Shown here: one piece after another, positions 25,200 to 33,344 of the stretch | How the letters are laid out: each line of letters starts with the position of its first letter | How positions within the stretch are numbered: position 1 is the first letter of the stretch | DNA from: an uncultured Sulfitobacter sp. | GTDB taxonomy: Bacteria > Pseudomonadota > Alphaproteobacteria > Rhodobacterales > Rhodobacteraceae | NCBI RefSeq assembly: GCF_947499945.1 | Contig: NZ_CANMQD010000006.1 | Span: forward strand, 1 to 64,000 | Direction: 5' to 3' | DNA length: 64,000 nt | Made by a program: the position numbers and the translations under genes | Notes under the pieces: model-generated | Database searches by the model: none | Seen by the model: the letters and a program-made list of their open reading frames with translations, nothing else | Told to the model about the DNA's origin: nothing

Positions 25200-26200
25200 C
25201 AGTGATATCCCTCCGCCGGATCAATCTTGCCGCGAAACACCCAATAAGCGTAGGCAGTATAGGCAAGGATCATGGGCACCAGCACAAGCGTACCAACCAG
25301 CGCAAACCAAAGGCTTTCATCAGGTGCAGCGGCCTCTGCAATTGTCAGGCTTGGCGGCACGATATTGGGATAAAAGCTGATCCCGATACCGATGAAGCAC
25401 AAGACAAAAAGGGTCAGCGCCGCCAAAAACGGCTGCCCGTCCTTACCCGCGTTAAGCCCCGTAAACAGCGCCCGTGCGGCGGCGGCCACAGCAACAGGCA
25501 TCGCCACGCTCAGCACACTGCCGGGCAGGTTGAACCAGCGGGTGAAATATTCGGGATTCTGGAACGGCGTCAGAATGCTGACCACCCCGATAAAGCCGAG
25601 GGTTCCTGCCCCCAGCCACCATGCATATCGCTGCATCTGGCGCTGCAGCGCCCCTTCGGTTTTCAGGATGATCCACGTCGCCCCCAGCAATGCGTATCCC
25701 ACCACAACGGCAAAGCCAGTCAGAATTGAAAACACACTCAACCAATCCCACCAGCCGCCCGCATAAGCGCGGTCCGCGACTTCGATCCCCTGAACCAGCG
25801 CACCGAGGGCGATGCCCTGCATGAACGCTGCAACCAGTGAGCCACCGAAGAAGGCAACGTCCCAGACGGGCTTCCACCGCTCGGTGCGCCAGCGATATTC
25901 AAACGCCACGCCGCGAAAGATGAGCGCCAGCAGCATCAGAATGATTGGCATATAGAGGGCGGGCATAATAACGGCATAGGCCAGCGGAAAGACTGCGAAC
26001 AAACCGCCACCGCCCAAAACCAGCCATGTCTCGTTCCCGTCCCAGATCGGCGCGATGGAGTTCATCATGGTCGCCTTCTCCCGCTCGCCCTCGGCCAACG
26101 GGAAGAGGATACCCACCCCAAGGTCAAAGCCGTCGAGGATTACATAGGTGAGGACCGCAAAGGCGATGATCCCCGCCCAAATAAAGGATAGTTCAAACAT
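25199..26200 (-). CDS. cydB: Cytochrome bd-type quinol oxidase subunit II
   Basis: A 333-residue inner-membrane protein with eight to nine membrane segments. It starts MFELSFIWAGIIAFAVLTYV and has DGFDLGVG and the WDGNETWLVLGGG motif of CydB. GGAG precedes the start, and the gene follows cydA by 11 bp. It forms the heterodimer with CydA and couples quinol oxidation to oxygen reduction without proton pumping. Confidence 0.95.
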   Translation of the reverse strand: MFELSFIWAGIIAFAVLTYVILDGFDLGVGILFPLAEGEREKATMMNSIAPIWDGNETWLVLGGGGLFAVFPLAYAVIMPALYMPIILMLLALIFRGVAFEYRWRTERWKPVWDVAFFGGSLVAAFMQGIALGALVQGIEVADRAYAGGWWDWLSVFSILTGFAVVVGYALLGATWIILKTEGALQRQMQRYAWWLGAGTLGFIGVVSILTPFQNPEYFTRWFNLPGSVLSVAMPVAVAAAARALFTGLNAGKDGQPFLAALTLFVLCFIGIGISFYPNIVPPSLTIAEAAAPDESLWFALVGTLVLVPMILAYTAYAYWVFRGKIDPAEGYH

Positions 26201-26211
26201 CGTAAGGCTCC

Positions 26212-27621
26212 TTATTCGCCGGGGATTGCGTCGGGGTGGGTTTGGGCAACAGGCGTGATGCCTGCCGTGCGGATCGGCCCGTCCTTGAGTGCGGGATCGG
26301 CATGACCGGCAAAACTGTTCATCATACGCATCAGGTAAAACGTGCCGGCGCCAAAGACGAAGAAGTAAACCACGATGAAAGCCAGCAGAGAGGCAGCAAC
26401 AGCGGGGGCAGCCACCGGCGCGAGGCTGTCACTGGTGCGCAGCAGCCCGTAGACGGTGAAAGGCTGGCGACCTACTTCGGTGGTGATCCATCCCGCAAGG
26501 ACAGCGACAAACCCCATTGGCCCCATGCCAATCGCCGCACGGTGTAGCCATTTATCTTCATAGAGCCGCCCGCGCACTCGGCGCAGCAGGCTCCACGCGC
26601 CAAGGCCCAGCATCGCAAAACCCAGACCAACCATCACGCGAAAGCTCCAGAACACAATCGCCACGGGGGGTTCTTCGTCATCCGGAATGGTGTCGAGACC
26701 GTTGAGCGGCGCGTTGAGATCATGCTTGAGGATCAGACTGGAGAGTTTCGAGATCTCAATCGCATAATCGATCCGCTTTTCTTTTGGATTAGGGATGCCG
26801 AAGAGTATGAGCGGCGCACCGTCTGGGTGACTGTCGTAATGCCCCTCCATCGCCATGACTTTGGCGGGCTGATGCTCCAGCGTGTTGATCCCGTGAAAAT
26901 CCCCCACCGCAATTTGCAGCGGTGCGACCACAACCAACATCCACATCGCCATAGAGAACATCCGCCGCGCAGGCGCATTGGCACGGTTGCGCAACAGGTG
27001 CAGACCACCAACACCCCCGACGACCAGCGCAGTGGTGAGGTAAGCCGCCAGCACCATATGCACGAGGCGATACGGGAAGGACGGGTTGAACACGATCTGC
27101 CACCAGTCTTCTGGCACAAATTGCCCCAACTCGTTCACGCCATAACCCGCAGGGGTCTGCATCCATGAGTTCACCGACAAAATCCATGTGGCAGACATCA
27201 GCGTGCCGAAGGCGACCATGGCGGTGGCAAACATATGCAGCTTGTCGCCCACCCGCTCACGGCCAAACAGCATGATGCCCAAGAATCCCGCCTCAAGGAA
27301 GAAAGCAGACAACACCTCATACGCCATAAGCGGCCCAAGGATCGGCCCCGTTTTGTCAGCGAACACCGACCAATTGGTGCCAAACTGGTAGGACATGACA
27401 ATCCCCGACACGACACCCATGCCGAACGCCACGGCAAATATCTTTTTCCAATAGTTGAAAAGGGTAAGGTAGATGTCATCCCGCGTGCGCAGCCAGAGGC
27501 CGTTAAGCACCGCAAGATAGCTGGCTAGTCCGATGGAAAAGGCCGGAAATATAATGTGGAAAGACACCGTGAACGCGAACTGCATCCGCGCAAGTGTCTC
27601 CGCTGTAAAACTCTCGAACAT
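26212..27621 (-). CDS. cydA: Cytochrome bd-type quinol oxidase subunit I (short Q-loop, CIO-like)
   Basis: A 469-residue subunit carrying hemes b558, b595 and d. Landmarks are the N-terminal RMQFAFTVSFHIIFPAFSIG (heme-ligand His), the middle VVAPLQIAVGDFHG, and GRQPFTVYGLLRT. The length and the short stretch between the Q-loop helices match the short-loop group that includes cyanide-insensitive CioA rather than E. coli CydA (522). It is read after the peroxiredoxin gene (25-bp gap) and before cydB, the CydX-like gene and the DsrE-like gene, all probably one transcript. Such oxidases resist NO, cyanide and sulfide, which fits the neighbouring NsrR-like and sulfide genes. Confidence 0.95.
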   Translation of the reverse strand: MFESFTAETLARMQFAFTVSFHIIFPAFSIGLASYLAVLNGLWLRTRDDIYLTLFNYWKKIFAVAFGMGVVSGIVMSYQFGTNWSVFADKTGPILGPLMAYEVLSAFFLEAGFLGIMLFGRERVGDKLHMFATAMVAFGTLMSATWILSVNSWMQTPAGYGVNELGQFVPEDWWQIVFNPSFPYRLVHMVLAAYLTTALVVGGVGGLHLLRNRANAPARRMFSMAMWMLVVVAPLQIAVGDFHGINTLEHQPAKVMAMEGHYDSHPDGAPLILFGIPNPKEKRIDYAIEISKLSSLILKHDLNAPLNGLDTIPDDEEPPVAIVFWSFRVMVGLGFAMLGLGAWSLLRRVRGRLYEDKWLHRAAIGMGPMGFVAVLAGWITTEVGRQPFTVYGLLRTSDSLAPVAAPAVAASLLAFIVVYFFVFGAGTFYLMRMMNSFAGHADPALKDGPIRTAGITPVAQTHPDAIPGE

Positions 27622-27646
27622 GGTGTCTTTCCTTTAGCGTTTTAGG

Positions 27647-28273
27647 TCACAGAGTTACTTTTCTCAGGTAGGGGCGAATGGTCTCGTATCCTTGTGGAAA
27701 TGCTTTGGTCGCATCAGCATCTGTGACAGATGGCGGAATAATGACCTGCTGGCCCGGCACCCAATCGGCGGGCGTCGCAATCTTGAACTTGTCACTGGTT
27801 TGCAGCGCGTCACAGACACGCAGAATCTCGTCGAAATTGCGCCCGACATTCATCGGATAGGTCATGGTGAGGCGAATTTTCTTGTCCGGATCGATGATGA
27901 AAACAGAGCGTACAGCGGCGGTTTCGCTCTCGCTGGGATGGATCATGTCATATAGTTTGGCAATCTTGAGGTCGGCGTCGGCCACGATGGGAAAGCGCAG
28001 AGTGGTATGCTGGGTATCATTCACATCTTCGATCCATTTCATGTGCTCGCCCACGGTGTCCGTGGACAGGCCAATCGGCTTAACCCCGCGTGCGGCGAAC
28101 GCCTCGGCCAATTGGGCGGTGCGGCCCATCTCGGTCGTGCAGACAGGAGTGAAATCGGCAGGGTGGCTGAAGAAAAACGCCCACTCATCGCCGATCCAGT
28201 CATGGAAACTGATCGGACCAGTGGTTGTATCTGCGGTAAAGTCGGGGGCTGTGTCACCGATTCTGAGGCTCAT
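27647..28273 (-). CDS. 1-Cys peroxiredoxin (Prx6-like)
   Basis: A 208-residue peroxidase. The peroxidatic Cys45 lies in SHPADFTPVCTTEMG; the resolving Cys of 2-Cys types is absent and the long C-terminal extension (DWVPGQQVIIPPSVTD) is that of Prx6. It reduces peroxides in the cytoplasm. It starts the putative prx-cydAB-cydX-dsrE operon, divergent from the NsrR-like regulator across 110 bp. Confidence 0.93.
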   Translation of the reverse strand: MSLRIGDTAPDFTADTTTGPISFHDWIGDEWAFFFSHPADFTPVCTTEMGRTAQLAEAFAARGVKPIGLSTDTVGEHMKWIEDVNDTQHTTLRFPIVADADLKIAKLYDMIHPSESETAAVRSVFIIDPDKKIRLTMTYPMNVGRNFDEILRVCDALQTSDKFKIATPADWVPGQQVIIPPSVTDADATKAFPQGYETIRPYLRKVTL

Positions 28274-28383
28274 AACGTATATCCTATATTTGAAATAGTG
28301 GTTTGATGAGTCGGAGATAGACCTGACCCTTTACAAAAGCAATAGTTTGAATATATCTTTTAGGTGCGACAACAGGATGCACC
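28274..28383. promoter_or_regulatory. Divergent promoter region between the peroxiredoxin and the Rrf2 regulator
   Basis: The 110-bp gap is AT-rich. It holds a small dyad TATTT-G-AAATA (28287-28297) on the prx side and AATATATCTTTTAGG (28350-28364) next to the regulator gene; both contain the A/T-rich half-sites common to NsrR-type operators, and TATATC occurs twice (28279-28283 region and 28352-28357). These are candidates for the binding site of the divergently encoded Rrf2 protein; neither is a full match to a published consensus that I can state. Confidence 0.35.
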
Positions 28384-28845
28384 ATGAAACTGACCAGCTA
28401 TACAAACTACGCCATGCGCTCGCTCCAGCTTGCAGCGCTTAAATCACCCAACCTTGTGCGCGTGGATGACGTCGCCAGAATCCACAACCTATCGCGTCCA
28501 CACATTATGAAAATCGTGCATGAATTGGGCAAAGCAGGCTATTTAGAGACTGTTCGCGGGCGCGGGGGCGGCTTTCGTCTTGCCCGCCCTGCAGGTGAGA
28601 TTATTGTTGGCGATGTGGTGCGGATTACCGAAGGCCCCCTTGATGTGGTTGAGTGTTTTAATCGCGAAAAGAACACCTGCCCCTTGATTGGTGTCTGTGT
28701 TCTGTCACGTAAAATTCAGGAAGCGACCGCCGCCTTTATGGCCGTTCTGGACGACTTGACCATTGCCGATATCTCGGCGAACAAAGGACAGCTGATGGAT
28801 CGCATCGCCCCACTGGAATTACCGACGACGGGCCAAACATCATGA
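28384..28845 (+). CDS. nsrR: Rrf2-family regulator, NsrR-like iron-sulfur sensor
   Basis: A 153-residue transcription factor. The winged helix (residues 1-65) includes RVDDVARIHNLSRPHIMKIVHELGKAG and the wing GRGGGFRLAR. Three Cys (91, 99, 105; ECFNREKNTCPLIGVC) match the NsrR cluster ligands that bind a 4Fe-4S centre destroyed by nitric oxide. It probably represses itself and the divergent prx-cyd operon; a bd oxidase is a sensible target because it keeps working in NO. The stop overlaps the start of the Crp/Fnr gene (ATGA), so both regulators are made together. IscR or RirA identities are less likely from the Cys spacing. Confidence 0.8.
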   Translation: MKLTSYTNYAMRSLQLAALKSPNLVRVDDVARIHNLSRPHIMKIVHELGKAGYLETVRGRGGGFRLARPAGEIIVGDVVRITEGPLDVVECFNREKNTCPLIGVCVLSRKIQEATAAFMAVLDDLTIADISANKGQLMDRIAPLELPTTGQTS

Positions 28846-29516
28846 TGGATACCTCAGAGGATTGGATTGAACGATTCCCCGGCCTGTCGCGGCTTGAGCC
28901 CCCAATCAAGGCGCTGATCAAACAGCGCAGCACCATCGTCACAGCGCCAAGTGGTACCACCCTCTTTGGACCAGGTAATTCGCCGGAAAACATGCTGTTC
29001 TTGCTCGATGGCACTGTGCGGGTTCAACAGGTATCAGAGACGGGGCACGAAATTGTCCTCTACCGCATCGAAGCAGGCCAAAGCTGTGTGCTGACCACCG
29101 CCTGCCTGCTGGCCTATGATGACTATTCTGCCGAAGGGATCGCGGAAACCGCTGTGCGCGCCGCCGCTGTGCCACGCGATGTGTTCGACGATCTGGTGGC
29201 GCAATCCAAATCGTTCCGCGATTTCGTCTTTGCCGCCTTCTCCAAGCGCATCACAGACCTGTTTCTGGTGATTGATGAGGTGGCTTTTCAGAAGATGGAC
29301 GTGCGTTTAGCCGACAAACTGGTCAAGTTGGCAAACAAGGACGGCATCGTCTCAACCACGCATCAGAAACTCTCGGTCGAGTTGGGCACCGCTCGCGAAG
29401 TCGTCTCGCGCCAGCTTCAGGAGTTCCAGCGGCGCGGATGGATCGCGCAGGCGCGGGGCAGCATCAGTCTTTTGGAACGCACGAAACTCGAACAACTCGC
29501 GCAACGCAACGGCTGA
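28842..29516 (+). CDS. Crp/Fnr-family regulator of the sulfide oxidation operon
   Basis: A 224-residue regulator: cupin-like sensor (about residues 25-125) and C-terminal helix-turn-helix (THQKLSVELGTAREVVSRQL). It lacks the N-terminal Cys cluster of FNR, and no full set of cAMP-binding residues is clear. Two Cys in SCVLTTACLL (82 and 88) sit in the effector domain and could sense sulfane sulfur or redox state. It overlaps the NsrR-like gene and lies directly upstream of the sulfide genes, with a perfect dyad between. Confidence 0.82.
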   Translation: MMDTSEDWIERFPGLSRLEPPIKALIKQRSTIVTAPSGTTLFGPGNSPENMLFLLDGTVRVQQVSETGHEIVLYRIEAGQSCVLTTACLLAYDDYSAEGIAETAVRAAAVPRDVFDDLVAQSKSFRDFVFAAFSKRITDLFLVIDEVAFQKMDVRLADKLVKLANKDGIVSTTHQKLSVELGTAREVVSRQLQEFQRRGWIAQARGSISLLERTKLEQLAQRNG

Positions 29517-29532
29517 ATGATTTTAGTCAATT

Positions 29533-29547
29533 GGTGACATTGTCACC
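29533..29547 (+). promoter_or_regulatory. Perfect 15-bp dyad, probable Crp/Fnr-type operator of the sulfide operon
   Basis: GGTGACA-T-TGTCACC lies 17 bp after the regulator gene and 56 bp before the DUF2892 ATG. The GTGAC...GTCAC arms are of the Crp/Fnr half-site type. A possible -10 (TATAAC, 29578-29583) follows at a distance that fits an activator site. Confidence 0.6.
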
Positions 29548-29602
29548 GACCTATATTTTCCAAACTGCTATGTCCGGTATAACTTTTACAGGAGACAGAA
29601 TC

Positions 29603-29815
29603 ATGACCAAGAATATCGGCACCATCGACCGCGTCATACGCATCATTCTGGGGCTTGTCCTGCTTGCCGCGCCTTTCGTCAGCGGCCTCGCGCTGTTCAA
29701 CTCTGGCATTGTGACTGCCATCGCCGTCATCGCAGGCATCGTTATGCTGGCGACATCAACCGTGCGGTTCTGTCCGATGTATCGCCTGCTGGGCGTCCAG
29801 ACCTGCAAACTTTGA
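29603..29815 (+). CDS. YgaP-type DUF2892 membrane protein
   Basis: A 70-residue inner-membrane protein: MTKNIGTIDRVIRIILGLVL opens the first helix, a second helix follows, and it ends VRFCPMYRLLGVQTCKL. This is the DUF2892 layout, the membrane part of the YgaP rhodanese. The two Cys near the C-terminus are typical and may handle sulfane sulfur. Start at the ATG 29603, with GGAG 8 bp upstream; a longer frame reaches into the regulator gene. First gene of the sulfide operon. Confidence 0.85.
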   Translation: MTKNIGTIDRVIRIILGLVLLAAPFVSGLALFNSGIVTAIAVIAGIVMLATSTVRFCPMYRLLGVQTCKL

Positions 29816-29827
29816 TTGGATAAAAAT

Positions 29828-30262
29828 ATGATCGAGACTGTTTTCACACCTTTGCAATCGCTGACCGGCGGCGCCTTGATCGGTCTTGGGGCCGTTATAC
29901 TTATGGCAACAATGGGCCGGATTATGGGGGCCACGGGCATCCTTGCCGGTATCCTACAGCCCAACGGCATGTCTGATTGGTCGTGGCGTGTGGCGGTCCT
30001 GCTCGGGATGGTTACTGGCCCCGCTCTGATGCAGCTGCTCACTGGCGACTTGCCTGAAATTCAGGTGCCTGTGTCGACCCTAATGCTGGTGATTGGTGGT
30101 TTCCTTGTGGGGATCGGTGTCACCTTTGGCGCGGGCTGCACGTCCGGTCACGGCGTTTGCGGGATGGCACGTCTGTCACCGCGCTCCATCGCAGCGACCA
30201 TCACTTTTATGATCACCACAGGCATCACTGTTTATGTGATCCGCCATGTATTGGGAGCGTAA
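29828..30262 (+). CDS. YeeE/YedE-family sulfur transporter protein, first half
   Basis: A 144-residue inner-membrane protein with four hydrophobic segments and the family signature GVTFGAGCTSGHGVCGMARLS, whose Cys residues relay sulfane sulfur or thiosulfate in YeeE. It is half the length of YeeE; the next gene encodes the other half, so the two likely form one transporter. ATG at 29828 chosen; 12 bp after the DUF2892 stop. Confidence 0.9.
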   Translation: MIETVFTPLQSLTGGALIGLGAVILMATMGRIMGATGILAGILQPNGMSDWSWRVAVLLGMVTGPALMQLLTGDLPEIQVPVSTLMLVIGGFLVGIGVTFGAGCTSGHGVCGMARLSPRSIAATITFMITTGITVYVIRHVLGA

Positions 30263-30265
30263 ACA

Positions 30266-30703
30266 ATGCGTTTGATTATCTCATACCTCAGCGGCCTGAT
30301 TTTCGGCCTCGGCATCTCGCTCTCTGGCATGGCGAACCCCGCCAAAGTCATCAACTTCTTTGACGTTGCAGGCATTTGGGACCCCAGCCTTGCCTTTGTG
30401 ATGGGTGGCGCAGTGATCGTCACGTTCATCGGCTACCGTGTGGTTCTCAAACGCCCCGCACCTGCCCTATCTGACAGCTTTCAGCTGCCAACACGCCGCG
30501 ACCTTGACCTGCCCCTGATCGGCGGCTCAGCCGTCTTTGGCGTTGGTTGGGGCATTGCGGGGTTCTGCCCGGGCGGCGCACTACCCGCTCTGGGTACTGG
30601 CAACATAAACGTCTTCATCTTCACAGCAGCCCTTCTCGCAGGGATCGTCGCCGCCAAAATACTTCAATCAACCCTGTTCAATCGGGGCCAAGCAAAAGCC
30701 TGA
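30266..30703 (+). CDS. YeeE/YedE-family sulfur transporter protein, second half (DUF6691)
   Basis: A 145-residue membrane protein with four hydrophobic segments. It has SGLIFGLGISLSGMANPAKV at the start and VGWGIAGFCPGGALPALGTG in the second half, again with one key Cys. It follows its partner by 3 bp. Such split pairs occur with persulfide dioxygenase genes and probably import or export thiosulfate or sulfane sulfur. Confidence 0.9.
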   Translation: MRLIISYLSGLIFGLGISLSGMANPAKVINFFDVAGIWDPSLAFVMGGAVIVTFIGYRVVLKRPAPALSDSFQLPTRRDLDLPLIGGSAVFGVGWGIAGFCPGGALPALGTGNINVFIFTAALLAGIVAAKILQSTLFNRGQAKA

Positions 30704-30720
30704 ATAATTGGAGAAACACT

Positions 30721-31602
30721 ATGACCTATCCCGTTAATATGTCCGTCAAACCAGACGTATCTGCCCATTTCGACGAGGCAACAAACACGATCACGTACAT
30801 CGTTAAAGATCCCGACAGCAATCACTGCGCGATCATCGACAGCGTGATGGACATCGACTACGCCGCAGGGCGCATCACCTATGATGCCGCTGACAAAATC
30901 ATCGACGAGATCCAATCCCGCGGCCTGACGCTGGACTGGATCATCGAGACGCATGTCCATGCCGACCACCTGAGCGCTGCCCCCTACCTTCAGCAAAAGC
31001 TGGGCGGGAAAATCGGCGTTGGCGAAAAGATCATGGTAGTGCAGGAAACCTTTGGAAAAGTTTTCAATGAGGGGACCGAGTTCCAGCGCGATGGTTCACA
31101 ATTCGATGCCCTGTTCAAAGATGGCGACACCTATACGATCGGCGGCATGCAGGCCTTTGCCATGTACACGCCCGGCCATACCCCTGCCTGTATGGTACAT
31201 GTAGTCGGCAATGCAGCCTTTGCAGGCGATACGTTGTTCATGCCCGATGGCGGCTCTGCGCGTGCCGACTTCCCCGGTGGCGACGCAGGGGAGCTCTATG
31301 ACAGCATCATGAAAGTGCTGTCACTGCCGGACGAGATGCGCCTGTTTATGTGCCACGACTACGGCCCGAATGGTCGCGCAATCCAGTGGGAAACTACAGT
31401 GGCAGAGCAGAAGGCAGATAACATACACGTCGGTGGCGGCAAAACCCGCGAAGACTTTATCAAGTTTCGCACGGAACGTGATGCAACGCTCGACATGCCA
31501 AAACTGATCATCCCGTCCTTGCAGGTAAACATGCGTGCCGGTGCAATTCCCACCGACAAAGACGGCAATCAAATGCTCAAAGTGCCTGTAAACGGCCTGT
31601 AA
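30721..31602 (+). CDS. Metallo-beta-lactamase-fold persulfide dioxygenase (Blh/ETHE1-like)
   Basis: A 293-residue enzyme. THVHADHLSA gives the HxHxDH metal motif, followed by the later ligands in TPGHTPACMVH, AFAGDTLF and MCHDYG. It uses mononuclear Fe(II) to oxidise glutathione persulfide to sulfite. Start at the ATG 30721, with GGAG just upstream (AATTGGAGAAACACT); the longer frame overlaps the YeeE gene. It acts on the persulfide made by the SQR fusion that follows after 13 bp. Confidence 0.92.
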   Translation: MTYPVNMSVKPDVSAHFDEATNTITYIVKDPDSNHCAIIDSVMDIDYAAGRITYDAADKIIDEIQSRGLTLDWIIETHVHADHLSAAPYLQQKLGGKIGVGEKIMVVQETFGKVFNEGTEFQRDGSQFDALFKDGDTYTIGGMQAFAMYTPGHTPACMVHVVGNAAFAGDTLFMPDGGSARADFPGGDAGELYDSIMKVLSLPDEMRLFMCHDYGPNGRAIQWETTVAEQKADNIHVGGGKTREDFIKFRTERDATLDMPKLIIPSLQVNMRAGAIPTDKDGNQMLKVPVNGL

Positions 31603-31615
31603 GCGGAGAGTGACC

Positions 31616-33289
31616 ATGGAAATCAAGACCCTGACAGCTGGCCTTTCGGTTAGTCCGCAGATCGCGACAACCGATATGAAGGCAATCAAGAACGCGGGCT
31701 TTCGCGCGGTGATTTGCAATCGCCCTGACGGCGAAGGGAGCGACCAGCCTACCTTTGAGGAAATCGCAAAAGCGGCAAAGGCACAGGGTCTTGAAGCGGT
31801 CTATTTGCCCATCGTCGCTGGCATGGTCCGCGACGAGGACGCGGCAGAGTTTGACACTGCTCTCACCGCGTTGCCCGGCCCTGTGTTGGCCTATTGCCGC
31901 ACAGGCACCCGCTCTGCCACTTTGTGGTCGCTGGCCCAAGCGGGCAAGCGCAGCGTCGCCGATATCCTCGCGGCAACCAAAGCGGCCGGATACGACATGG
32001 CGGGTGTTGTGCGCCGCATCGTGAATGGCGGCAAAACCCCGACCGACACGGGTGATGCCTCATACGAAGTGGTGATTGTGGGTGCGGGTGCAGGTGGCAT
32101 CGCCGCCGCCGCCAGCCTCAAAGCGCGCAAACCGGGCCTTGAGATCGCAATCATTGATCCTGCCGATATCCATTACTATCAACCCGGCTGGACTATGGTG
32201 GGGGGTGGTATTTTCGACGCGCAGTCCACCGCCCGCACCATGGGCTCACTCATCCCCAAAGGGGTGCATTGGATCAAATCCGCCGTCGCCGCCTTCGAGC
32301 CTGATAATAATGCCGTGATCCTCGATGGCTGCCGTGTGGTGAAATACAAGCGCCTCATCGTCTGTCCGGGGATCAAGCTGGACTGGAATGGCATTGAGGG
32401 TCTGGTCGACACACTGGGCCACAACGGCGTGACCTCGAACTACCGCTACGACCTTGCACCCTACACATGGCAGTTGGTCGAAAAGATGAAGCAGGGCCGC
32501 GCAATTTTCACCCAACCGCCGATGCCGATCAAATGCGCAGGTGCGCCGCAAAAAGCGATGTATTTGTCAGGCGATGCTTGGCACCGCCGCGGGGTGCTCA
32601 AGGATATCGACATCCAGTTTAACAATGCTGGTGGCGTGCTGTTCGGGGTCAAGGATTACGTGCCCGCCCTCATGGAATACGTCAAAAAATATAATGCACA
32701 TCTGAACTTCTTTCACACGCTGGTCGCGGTGGATGGCCCTGCCAAAAAGGCGTGGTTCGATGTGGCAAAGCCTGACACCCCCGTCGAGCGGATCGAGATG
32801 GAATTTGACATGATGCATGTCTGTCCACCCCAGACTGCGCCAGATTTCATCCGCGTCTCGCCGCTGGCCGATGCGGCGGGATGGGTCGATGTGGATCAGG
32901 CGACTTTGCGCCACAAAACCTATGACAATATCTGGTCGCTGGGGGATGTGATGAATGCGCCCAATGCCAAAACCATGGCCGCTGCACGTATTCAGGCGCC
33001 CATTGTTGCCGAGAATATGATCGCCGACATGCGTGGCGCATCGCCCAAGGCGCAATACAACGGTTATGGCTCCTGCCCGCTCACCGTTGAGCGGGGCAAG
33101 ATTGTGCTGGCAGAATTCGGCTATGGCGGCACGATGTTGCCCAGCTTTCCCAAAGCGATCATTGACGGCACCAAACCTTCGCGTGCCGCATGGTTCTTGA
33201 AAGAAAAGATGCTTCCCCCGATCTACTGGAAGGGCATGCTCAAGGGACGCGAATGGATGGCGAAACCCGAAAAAATTACCGCACAGTAA
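31616..33289 (+). CDS. Fusion of a DSP/Blh-type phosphatase-like domain to sulfide:quinone oxidoreductase
   Basis: A 557-residue two-domain protein. Residues 1-115 are a TIGR01244/DUF442-type domain with AYCRTGTRS as its Cys-loop. Residues about 145-557 are an FAD-dependent sulfide:quinone oxidoreductase: VVIVGAGAGGIAAAASLKAR (dinucleotide fold), the IVCPGIKLDW Cys, PIKCAGAPQKAMYL and MMHVCPPQTAPDFI supplying the redox Cys pair, and a C-terminal amphipathic tail. It oxidises sulfide to sulfane sulfur and passes electrons to quinone. Start at ATG 31616 (GGAG 7 bp upstream). Confidence 0.92.
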   Translation: MEIKTLTAGLSVSPQIATTDMKAIKNAGFRAVICNRPDGEGSDQPTFEEIAKAAKAQGLEAVYLPIVAGMVRDEDAAEFDTALTALPGPVLAYCRTGTRSATLWSLAQAGKRSVADILAATKAAGYDMAGVVRRIVNGGKTPTDTGDASYEVVIVGAGAGGIAAAASLKARKPGLEIAIIDPADIHYYQPGWTMVGGGIFDAQSTARTMGSLIPKGVHWIKSAVAAFEPDNNAVILDGCRVVKYKRLIVCPGIKLDWNGIEGLVDTLGHNGVTSNYRYDLAPYTWQLVEKMKQGRAIFTQPPMPIKCAGAPQKAMYLSGDAWHRRGVLKDIDIQFNNAGGVLFGVKDYVPALMEYVKKYNAHLNFFHTLVAVDGPAKKAWFDVAKPDTPVERIEMEFDMMHVCPPQTAPDFIRVSPLADAAGWVDVDQATLRHKTYDNIWSLGDVMNAPNAKTMAAARIQAPIVAENMIADMRGASPKAQYNGYGSCPLTVERGKIVLAEFGYGGTMLPSFPKAIIDGTKPSRAAWFLKEKMLPPIYWKGMLKGREWMAKPEKITAQ

Positions 33290-33344
33290 CCCTCAGACCG
33301 TCCCTGAAACGATCACCGGGACGGTCCACAAATTCGAGAACAGC

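Noticed and set aside
28842-29516. Identification of this Crp/Fnr protein as FNR or FnrL
   Set aside because: The N-terminal Cys cluster needed for the 4Fe-4S centre is absent; only two Cys occur, inside the effector domain.
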